The position numbers and the translations under genes are program-made. Below are positions 54,707-64,000 of a stretch of DNA of 64,000 nt, piece after piece. The notes beneath the pieces were generated by a model. The model was not told the DNA's origin and searched no databases. It saw nothing but the letters and a program-made list of their open reading frames with translations. Origin of the DNA: Eucommia ulmoides. Its lineage: Eukaryota > Streptophyta > Magnoliopsida > Garryales > Eucommiaceae. The first letter of the stretch is position 1. Every line of letters begins with the position of its first letter. The stretch covers positions 25,497,901 to 25,561,900 of the forward strand of contig CM028326.1 in NCBI GenBank assembly GCA_016647705.1, given 5' to 3'.

Positions 54707-56760
54707 GACCCCGCTGAGAGAGAGTGCTTCAAAGCGCTCCTAAGGTTAGCCCAGGGCGTCAACACTTAGGATTTATAACAACGTGCCTACTCTTTCTACT
54801 TCTACTACAGAAGAGACCTTTAGAGTGTCCAGGGTCGATGAGTCGACAATGGCTGGTTCGTCAGGTGCTCCTATGGGTGAGGAGTCTGCTACCTTTTCCG
54901 ATGTAATTGAGATGGAAATGGATCTAGACTACGTCCATCCAAAGGATAAGATGCCCGACTGGGGCATTCTTGATGATTTCTCATGAGACGACTTCGAGCC
55001 GGGTGATCCTATTCCTGACCATTTCGTGACAGAGCCTTTACCTTTGATGCAGAGGGGCTTTAGTCCATAGTGCTCGAGGATCAGTCCTTAGTAGGAGATC
55101 TTCATGATCATCCTTTTATTTACCTTCATGTTTCTCAAGTTTACTACTTAAACCTTTCTTAATTTGCCTTTCTTTTTAAAAGAAGAAATGTCTTATTACT
55201 TAGTGGGTTGATTTTGTATAGGTTGAGTCCCGCTGTAATGGAAATTTCAAGGGGTTATGGTTGACTTTTTACATCCTTTACTCGAGGAGGATGTACCCCG
55301 ATTACCGCCTATTCCTCTAGGGATGTGGCTTCAGGGATTTTCTCATCATTCAAGCCTTCCGCATAGATCATGGGTATTCCAATACCCTGATCGAGTATTG
55401 GTTCTCGATGACAAATTCTCTTAACCTGGTCTGCGGATATCTAGTGCTGACGCCCCTCAACTAGGCAATGGTCATAAGAGTTAGGTTCTAAGGGCAAGCC
55501 GTTCCCTTGAGGGAGACATCATAGGCAAATACGGAGGTACTCCTAGGTACTATACCAATAGAGGTGAGGAGCGGAGAGCGTATTCAACTAATCGCTTAGT
55601 GTCCGAGTTGATCTTCACATTTCCAACTCCTGAGGACCCAAAGTTGAGGAGACCAGCGCTATCATATCCTACTGCTCCTATTCTTTGGTGGGACTTTCAT
55701 GATTTCTTCTAGTTCCACCATCCTTCTTCACTTCGTGGGGACTCTGAGCTAACTGGACAGCTTGGCAAAGCTTGACTGGGAGGGCTTCACATTCACAGCC
55801 TTTTGGCAGGGATGCGCTCTAGTGTATCTACTCGTACTGGTGGCGTCACGAGTTTTTGGCAGTTTCTACTCATGAGTTCATTTTAAATATTTTTTACTTC
55901 TTCTTTATATTCTTCTCTTCTATTTCTTAGTTGTTTTTTGTTTTTTTTCGTTGTTTTTGCAGTATTGGGCATATGAGTACCTTCTCTCATGTCGCCTCTA
56001 TTCTACTACAGAGGACTACTCTCCCCGGGGTGAAATGGTATCACTCTGTCCTAAAGGAGGGTTTTACTTTCTGAGATCACGTGGTGGATCGCACTCAGCT
56101 AGATTTCTTAGCGCGTTGAAATATCATCTAGTAGCCATATCACTGAGACACTCATTGGGCAGAGATGTTTCCTGAGAGGACCATATCAACTCAGTGTCGT
56201 ACCTTCAAAGGTCCATCTTCTTGGGAGTTATTCATAGGTGGGAGAGCTACACCTCATATCTCTAGGAGGTTATGCCAGCCTTCTGATCCTTCGACGGTGC
56301 GGTTTGGACCTCTTACTGATATTATAGATCCTGACATACTCGATCTAGCGATTCCCGCAGATGTGCTAGTTACTCCTCTAATTTCTGAGGATGAGTACTT
56401 TCAATGGTTTTCACGTCTATCGATTGGCCCTCAAACAGACATAGCACACCTGGTGGGTGTACCTTGCTAGGCCACAGGGTCCTGACCATTTGGGCAAGAC
56501 AAGGAGGTGGTTCCAACCTCTAAGCTTACTACTGTCAGAGCTGAGAGAGATGCTCTTAGAGAGGAGTGCGACCAGCGCCGCTGGCATGGTGAGGATTTGC
56601 AACGAGAGATCCTTAGATTCTGTGCGCTATTATTAGATCACCAGACTCCAATTCCTCCACCTTAGACTCGCACAGCTACTCCTGGTACGACAAAGTTTAT
56701 AGCTGACCAAGAAGCTTCTATTCCTTTTGCTACGCTGACCCCACCAACTGGGGGTTCATG
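54707..56760 (+). pseudogene. Plant mobile domain (PMD) pseudogene, first segment
   Basis: The first readable stretch (54,783-54,983, 67 residues) is acidic. Near 55,960-56,155 a stretch beginning QYWAYEYLLSCR corresponds to the L-Q-x-W-A-Y-E motif in the C-terminal half of plant mobile domains (PF10536, aminotransferase-like). Beyond it (56,165-56,470) a W/F-rich segment and then a heptad-like RAERDALREECDQRR stretch suggest a coiled-coil tail. Several in-frame stops make it non-functional. PMD genes occur as host genes (MAIN/MAIL, involved in silencing and growth) and as passengers in Mutator-like and Ty3/gypsy elements. The Tat element upstream makes the latter likely. Confidence 0.5.
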
Positions 56761-57590
56761 AGGGGGTATGGACTGACCTGTGTCAGACCCTCGACAGGTG
56801 CATATATTTTTTCTTTCTTTGATTGTATATTTACATTTTTTTTTTATATATGTATTATAGTGGACACAATTGTACATGTATCATTTTTTGTTATGTATTA
56901 TAGTAGATGTATCATTTTCTGGGATATGTATTATGGTGGATATAGTTGTATATGTATCATGATAGATGCATATGTATTTTCCTTTCTTGTTATATACTTC
57001 TTCCTCTATATTGTTGTACTTATGCATGGGATGTATATGTATTATTTTACTTCTTTATATTTATTATCAGTGGTGGAATATTGGTAGTATAGATAGTTAT
57101 CTGACAAAAGATTTATTTCCATTTTTTTAGATTTATTAGCATGTATTTCTTCAAACATCTTATGCTAACGTCTTCCTAAAACATAAATAAACCTAAATAT
57201 GATAAAAAGATTTTATGCATGAATTTTCTTTATCATATCAGGATATTATGTCGGGTTGTTTTGGACGACGCTCCTCTTCTCGGGAGAAAGGGGAAGTGAT
57301 CGGCTCACTTTTCTAAAAAGGGTCGATCATCCAATCATACTATCTCTTTCCCGAAGGTGGGGAGACCTAGCAGCGTTATAGCTCAGTCTAGACAGGTAGG
57401 ACCATTTTGAATTTAATTATGCAATTTTTAAAGGGAATTTAAAATATACTTGACATACCTCGCTTATTTGGCATACGTATAGATGATATTTTCTTTGAGT
57501 TGATTTTCTCTAGGGTGGTTCTTCCAGAGCTATTCATATTAGGTTCTCTTTTCACCAGCCGAGTCGCTTTCTTATGTCTGACGGGTAGAG
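56761..57590. other. Spacer between the two PMD segments
   Basis: AT-rich with a TATGTATTATAG-like repeated texture at 56,840-57,080. A stretch near 57,240-57,400 reads GCFGRRSSSREKGEV-like and may be the N-terminus of the second PMD segment. No intact frame is present. Confidence 0.4.
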
Positions 57591-58771
57591 TCATTGACCT
57601 TGGCTGAGTCGGCACTTTCATGGTCCACACTTGGTTATATCACGAAGCTTCACCAAGTAAATGTAGATGGGCCATTCATCAAGAGTTTGGTACGCCTCTG
57701 GATACCAGCTTCTTCATGCTTTCGATTTGGGGTGAAAGAGATAACTCCGTGTCATGAAGAGGTGTCATTTTTTCTAGGACTTCATCTGTCAGGAGAGATT
57801 CCTCACCTCCCGTTGTCCGTCAAAGACTTGATTGTCATAGGTTCTAAGCATGAAGCGGAAACACGTACCGCTTCGCCAGAATGTCGGTGAGGATTTCTTG
57901 GAGTTTGATATGCTCCAGAGGTGGTTCTTAGATGGTCACGAATATCAGGCCTATGGGGACATGTGGAGCAGTTATGAGGACTGGCATGGGCGCCGAATGA
58001 TTGTATTGGTCGCTCTATTGTTGCAGGAGACATTGTTCCCTAGGAAGGAAAGTGATCTCTTAGATCGGACGATCCTCTTGGCATAGAAAATGCTATCTGA
58101 TTCGTCCTACATGATAGTCCCTCTCATACTAGCGCAGTTATATAGGTCATTGACTGCTTATCAGGCTGGTGAAAACTAATTCTTCGGGGAGCTGTGCATT
58201 ACTGCAGATATGGCTGACTTCCCACCTAATTAGATTACCCATGGCAGCTTAGTGCTCGGAGGATCCAATAATCGGTCAGCTATTTTCTTAGTTCCTTTCG
58301 ATTACGCAGCGTCTTGGCTATCCACCAAACTGGGCATCACTTTTGGTGGAAATGGTTAGCTCAATCGTAGTATGGATTACAAGACACGCGATATCGATCA
58401 ACATTTTCTTGGATTGCGTGGACTTGCCCGTCATTCCTCTTCTAGGATCCCGAGGTTGCAATCTATACATTCCTAGTCGAGTGCTTTGTCAGTTGGGTAG
58501 GACTCAACATATTCCGTTGGTCAACGGCACGATTGTAGCTCATTATACTTTTGAGTTTAGAGACAGGGCTCGAGATACCGCGACTTATGCTCAGTGGGAG
58601 CATCGTCGCTTGACTTCTGACGGGTTTCTTTTTTCAACACATCCATCTGTGGTCACAGAATATATGATCTGGATGGACCCTCACTATCGCCCCATGGTCT
58701 CACAGTCTGTTGAGATATCTATGGCCGAGACTCTGATTGTTCTCAATTTTATATCAAAATTTCACCTTTGA
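57590..58771 (+). pseudogene. Plant mobile domain (PMD) pseudogene, second segment
   Basis: The segment opens with VDGPFIKSLVRLWIPASSCFRF followed by EITPCHEEVSFFLGLHLSG, the conserved start of the plant mobile domain (L...LV..W.....F.....E.T.TL.DV..LLGL). Next are a RRMIVLVALLLQETLFP block (57,990-58,035) and, near 58,100-58,170, an ILAQLYRSLTAYQAGEN stretch. The C-terminal half (58,343-58,771) reads PSRVLCQLGRTQHIP and YAQWEHR, matching the (H/P)RVxRQFGxxQxIP motif. All four parts are in domain order, but the frame is interrupted. This is the best-preserved PMD sequence in the window. Confidence 0.65.
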
Positions 58772-59900
58772 ATTATAATTTTGTTAGTTTTTTTAGAATT
58801 TTTTAATTAATAATAATACAATTTATTGTCTTTTGGGGGTAAAAGTCAAAAATAAAGAAATACGAAAAAGAGCGAAGAATATGGCGGAAAAGGAAAAATA
58901 TTGAAATATAACTCTGCGACCCGCGAATTTGCCCGACCCACACCCACGCCCACAACCCGCGTTTGGATTTGCAACAGGCTAACACATCTCAAAAAAAGGC
59001 TTTAAAGGGAATTAAAACCATAACATATCGTATCAAATTCTTTAATAGGAATGAAAACCAATATAACCTATATAGGAACCATTACAAAGGTTAATAGGCA
59101 ATTAAGCCAATTAATAGATGGTTGGGGTCAAAGGCGTAAAAAGGAAAGAAAGGGCAAGAAGTAATGATGTCATTCAGCGTGATTTTATTTCGGCTTCAGA
59201 CGGTGGCTTGGGAGGTCATTACTTGATTCAAGCATTATAAATTTATAACATTGATGAATAATTGTTTTTAGTTTTTGTTTTTGATATTCGGACAGTGGCC
59301 CCTCTCTCTCCTCTCTTCATCCCCTAAATTTTATATTTTTTTTGGTTGCTGAATTTGATATGGAGGATTCATCAATGGAGCAAATGAAGATTTATGCAGA
59401 GCAATATCACTCTGAGCGGCTAAGTTCGTCAACTGGGTTAGGACTGTATTTCTTCTAGAAATTATCTATGTAATTTTGTTCTTGTTCCAATTATATTTTA
59501 TTCTTATATGTGTAAAGTTGTAAAATGAGTATTGTGGTCTTAAATATTTTTCTTGAATACTTTATATTCTAAATGTTGTTATAGAGATTTAGATCTGAAT
59601 TTATTCGTATCTCTAATATTAAATCTAATACCTGTGGTTTAAATCTATCAGTTTTACAATTAGTTTTAGTGGTATCGATACGACTTAATTGGATAAATTA
59701 TACTAAACGATTAATTCACCTTAGATTAGTTAATGTTGAAATTAAATCGTGAAGATAGTTTATCCCAATTAAGTGGTCGATTTATCCTTCGTGGTAATAT
59801 TGGCTTGTGGTTAATATAACTTGATTACACATCGAGTGAAAGAAATAGGAATAAAATTTAGAAGATAAATTGATGAATTTATGCATGTCCCTAACCGGAA

Positions 59901-59939
<39 letters not shown>

Positions 59940-62145
59940 ATTAATTAATTTTATACCATTTAATTATTAAAACTCAAAACCCAAACCAAAATATTAATAT
60001 TCACACACGAAAAATAAAATACAAAATTAATAGTTACAATTAAATCTTTGTAGATTGATCCCGTACTTAAGCACTAAACTGCAATATTTTACGCTTAAAT
60101 TGGGTATTAAGTTTGAGCGATAAGGCTCCCTTTTCGTCAGTAGAAGATGTTCTATCTACCTCAGACTATCTCTCAACTTTCATAGAGGAGAAGTTCTCTT
60201 GGCTCTTGATTACATGCGATCTCTGCATTCATCTCTTACTCTCTGATTGTCTTACACTGGATGTTTTTGGATAGATTTGATTGTATTTTGCCTTTTTTTT
60301 GGTGTACTCAAAACATTAGCAATTCTACCTAGTACTTAGTGTGTGACGTTTTTAGCGCTGGTTAGTTATCTTAAATATGTTAGATGTATCTTATGTTATA
60401 TATTTAGATTGGTAGTTAATGTTTATTATATCTTTCGTGATTCAAATTTTTTCGAGTTAGGTTAAATATCCTTTGCTTTTAGCCATCTTAAAGTAATTTC
60501 TGCTATATCGAGAGAATAGGGAAAAAGGTTACTGGCGCTTGCTTAGACTTTCTTCCGAGCTCGAGAATTTTGATAACAGGAATGCCTATCTTCATTTGGA
60601 TGACATAAATTCTTCCTCCCTAATACACTTTTCCTCTCTCTAGTACTTTTGTCCTTCTTTTATCTGGTTCTCCGATGTTAAAGGTAGTAGATCATTTTAG
60701 GTTGATTTCTATCCCTTTCGCTTTCCTAGCTTCCCTTTAGTTTAGATTTTAGTGTCTCAAATTATTTGTCCTTATCTAACTTTGTATATATATCTCTCTT
60801 TATCTCTTACAAGATTATTTACCTAAAGTATGTTTTTAATTTTCATATTCTGGTGTTCAAAAATTGGTCTGCTATCATAATCTTTTACGTCGAAAAACTT
60901 TTGGTATAGGGTAAGTACAAATTTTAATAGGAATTTGGAACAATCACCTTAGTAGTTTGTTATCCAGAATCGCCTAGTCCAATTCCATCAAGTTTCAATA
61001 TTTGAATTTTTTAAGATTATTATTTGGGTTACCTTGGCTCTATATGCTACTTGAGGTTTCTTTAATGGCTCTGCTTCACTTTTTCTATCTTGGACTGAGG
61101 GCAATCGAAATGGGCCTTCCCGAGATGACTTAGAGGAGGGGAAAAAAAGTGATGGAGAAACAAATGTTAATTAGTGACAACTAACAAATGTTATTTTGTC
61201 GTGGTAGTGTTGAGAGAATTTTCTTTTATTTTATTCACTCCAGCAAGTAAGGAGTCATACATTCGGCATAATCCATGTAGCGACTTTTGGGTAGTGATCC
61301 CGGTCCAGTTGTCCCAAGTTATTAGGTGTTGAAACACTCCTATGACTTAATACTAGGATTGTATAGAAAGCGTGATACACCCGACCGCTTTTGTGTGACC
61401 ACTCAGTGTTTAGAAACTTTTTGAGACCAGTCTTTATTTATTATTTTCTTTCTCTTAACACATACTTTCAGTCTCGAGGTCTTCGTTGATTTCACCCTTA
61501 TCCCAGCTACTTTCCCCATTATTAGGTATTATCTCGATGAAGGCTCATTGTCTTCTTCCAGTCTTGATTGTCTTCAATTCTACAAGGTTCCTCCTACTTT
61601 TATTTTAGGTAGGTTTTCATGTACTTCTGAATTGGTTATGTCTAGATAAAATCTTAGTCTACATTAGTCGATTCTTCTTTGTTCAACCATCCGATCTTTT
61701 AAGAATTGTTCTATGGCGAGGTCGATTCTAAGACTTTATCTATCATTCTTCACATCATAGAATTTTCGGATATTTTTTCCTTTTGTTCCAATTGAGGAGG
61801 TCTTCTATACTTCTTCAGGGTTACTCGGACACTCCCGGGTTGGAACATGTGTAATGACTCCACAACAGGGCTCCTAAGTTTTCCTCCTAACTTTCTCAGA
61901 TTTTATTGTCAATATCTCACCATCATTTGGATGAAACAAAACTTTTCCTTTTAACGATACTATGGATTATGCTCCACCTAAATGTTTAAACCATATCTAT
62001 CATCATACTAGTTTTTCAATAGTGTATAAAACTATGATAGACACGTTAACTATTGAAGGCTGGAAATGGAAATTCGAGACAGACTTTAGGTAGATAATAA
62101 TGTGCTTTATAATAGTAGGGTTATACCTTAGTCACTTATGGACAT
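58772..62145. other. Unassigned 3.4-kb region
   Basis: No transposon protein, host exon or clear element end is recognised. Visible features are a short ORF of 33 codons (59,360-59,458, starting MEDSSMEQMKIYAEQY) after a CT-rich stretch, a (TA)n tract at 59,905-59,937, and a purine tract AGAGGAGGGGAAAAAAAG (61,131-61,148) followed by TG. The purine tract has the form of a polypurine tract before a 3' LTR, but I could not match the following sequence to the Tat 5' LTR. Confidence 0.4.
59905..59937. repeat. (TA)n microsatellite
   Basis: About 16 TA units. Confidence 0.95.
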
Positions 62146-63526
62146 TGCTGGCGGAATATTACGTCGCCACTTTCACCGTAAGTGTACGAGTCAAGTTTTA
62201 GTAGAGTGAGAAGAGTGCGAGTTATCGTATCCATAGGGATTAGTTGAGATTATTATCGAGTACTGTAATTATCATAACCTAATTTAATCTATGCGATAAA
62301 AAATGATTTATAATTAATTAATACTAATTATAAGTTAATTAAACTATAATACTAATATGAGATGTTTAGGGGAAAAGATTATCTAGGGATTAATTCCATT
62401 TACTTAAATGCATTTGATTTCGTTTAGTTTACAATAGCGGTATTCGACCTATCCGACAATCTCTGTATCGTAAACTCACTCACCACCTCTCCCGAGTGTA
62501 AAGTGAGTGAATATGTGACTTCGTGTCAACGAAGAAGTCCCCCTCAACATCTTAACGACACTAGGTCACATGAGTCTTGTCCCAACATCATGGATTGCAC
62601 ACTTTCTAACTACCTCCCAGGTTATTAGATCGTCGCGTTGTGTTTACCCTAATCCGAATTCGAGGTTACCTCTCCCGAGTGTCAAACCTTAATTTCTCAC
62701 TATATCTAAACAAGCATATAATTAAAGAATAACGGTAAACACAATCGAATAATTAATAACAACTATTAACGAAACACAACTCAAACAAACAATATTTTCA
62801 TAAATATTATTAATCCCTAGACAAAATCTGTTTAACCCATGATCATAACCATTTATACAATGAGAAATAAGCTAAACATGTTCAATAAACTACCGAAGTT
62901 AAGAAAATAAAGAGAGAAACGAAAGAAACTTAGCCGTAGTCTGAAAAATTGGCGCTAAACCATTCAACTATCGCTTATTCTTATTCGCAATGTGTTCTTC
63001 TCCTTCGGATTTGGTTGAGCACTCCCCAAAATACTTTCAAAATATTATAAACCCTAAGGGGTCTCTCTTGGCCAGAAGAGATGAGAGGAGAAGATATAGG
63101 GAGCAAAAAATATCTAAATAAATATCTAAAATGTGTGCAGAGTGACCACCGCAGCGGTGGGTTTCACAGCCACGGTGGTAAGCATGTCGGTTTGGTCACA
63201 GCCTCGGTGGTGGATGTAACGGTGGGAGCAGAGAACTCTTGTTCTTTCACCGCTGCGAAGGTGGGTTTTCAGCAACTTTAGGGCCTTCTCTGCATCTTGA
63301 CCTCCGCGGTGGTGGGCTGTAGTTCTGAATTTTGCCCTTATGCTTGTTTTCCCACCGTTATTGATTTGATTTGATCGTTTATGATCCGTTTTCATCATGT
63401 TTCACTCCACACACCTGATTTATACAAAAAGAATAAAAATGTATTAAAACATATAAAAGACGTAATAAACATACTCGAAAACTAATAAGTTCGATTTGAA
63501 AATAGATAGGTAAATTACACCTATCA
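62146..63526 (-). repeat. 3' LTR of an Athila-type element running off the right edge
   Basis: 1,381 bp. On the minus strand it begins TGATAGGTGTAATTTACC and ends CGTAATATTCCGCCAGCA, matching the other Athila-type LTRs and closest to the solo LTR at 25,371-26,732. The palindrome array is at about 63,142-63,320. The outer flanking 5-mer is GACAT (62,141-62,145), which can be sought at the far end. Confidence 0.9.
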
Positions 63527-64000
63527 AATACCCCCAAACTTGGAATTTTGATAGTCCTCGAGCAAAACACTCATATAATACAAGAAAATATAACAACTAA
63601 TTATGAAATTAAAAACTAAAAATGAAAAATACTAAAAACAATAATGTGCAAGTTTTGAATATCATCTACCAGCCAAACGATTTTTTCCCTCATTGACCCC
63701 CAATCCTATCGAGTTCAAGAATAAAACACACCATGTGGTGTTCTAGAATTTCAACATTCGATGATAATGAGCGTCATTCGAGATCCTATCAAAAGTATGG
63801 GTGTTAAAACTGAAATATACAACTATCCGTCGATCGAATTGGATTATCTACCAAATAAGCTCATGACTAAAACTAATTAGGTATAGGGAATCCATAAGTC
63901 TGACCCGGGTTCTATTCTCCACAATGTAGGCTAAGCAATTCAATAAGATCATTAGGACTTGGTTTGATTTTGGAAAAACAGCCAAGGGTATATTAGAAAT
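63527..64000 (-). mobile_element. 3' internal region of an Athila-type element (cut by window edge)
   Basis: It follows the LTR with the minus-strand polypurine-type AGTTTGGGGGTATTTG. It resembles 34,809-35,290 in sequence and orientation, including a CGAGCAAAACAC word, a CACACCATGTGGTGTTCTAG word and an ATAAGCTCATGACT word. Non-coding as far as visible. Confidence 0.85.

Noticed and set aside
59360-59458. First exon of a host gene (33 codons)
   Set aside because: No splice context, no continuation and no recognisable domain. Recorded only within the unassigned region.
61131-62145. 3' LTR of the Tat-type element after a purine-rich tract
   Set aside because: The tract is suggestive, but the following sequence does not match the 5' LTR pieces at 32,598-33,402 or 47,896-48,163.

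Overview
This window is a block of plant nuclear heterochromatin built almost entirely of transposable elements nested inside one another. No intact host gene, tRNA or rRNA is recognisable. The elements (Athila- and Tat-type Ty3/gypsy, Ty1/copia, a Mutator-like element, hAT-type MITEs, a plant-mobile-domain pseudogene and an endogenous plant pararetrovirus) point to a flowering plant, most likely a eudicot. The species cannot be named from the sequence. Base composition is AT-rich with many (TA)n, (CA)n and poly-A/T tracts.

Layout. (1) Positions 1-3,661 hold a giant fold-back inverted repeat, cut by the left window edge. Its centre has been opened by two nested MITEs (1,198-1,733 and an hAT-type element at 1,743-2,351). 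(2) Positions 3,910-17,270 are a Mutator-like element with a perfect 9-bp target duplication and very long inverted ends carrying ~186-bp tandem repeats. An endogenous caulimovirid copy (about 9,744-17,040, minus strand) has inserted into the (TA)n tract of its right arm. (3) Positions 17,337-28,571 are an old Ty1/copia element that has taken three solo LTRs, each with a clean 5-bp target duplication. (4) Positions 28,572-32,597 are non-coding repeat and LTR-like sequence. (5) From about 32,600 a Tat-type Ty3/gypsy element runs on the plus strand. Its 5' LTR was split by a whole Athila-type element on the minus strand (33,403-47,890), which itself holds a solo LTR, another LTR and a complete non-autonomous Athila relative (40,776-46,254, target duplication ATGAT). 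Tat gag, protease, RT and RNase H follow to 52,324. (6) Two truncated LTRs abut at about 53,857. (7) Positions 54,707-58,771 carry broken plant-mobile-domain (PMD) coding sequence. (8) Positions 58,772-62,145 are unassigned. (9) Positions 62,146-64,000 are the LTR and start of the interior of one more minus-strand Athila-type element.

The caulimovirid fossil has, on its coding strand, promoter/leader, two small overlapping ORFs, then (across the linearisation point) coat protein, movement protein, protease, RT-RNase H and a P6/TAV-position protein. Coat before movement protein recalls cavemoviruses and solendoviruses. Two separate retropepsin-like motif pairs are visible.

The most striking unexplained signal is an array of GC-rich imperfect palindromes (pattern ACCGC-core-GCGGT, with cores such as CTGCAG, CCGCGG and CCTAGG) just upstream of the TATA region in every Athila-type LTR here. 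The same motif recurs in two LTRs of a different type. A third LTR type has its own GTCGAC array in the matching place.
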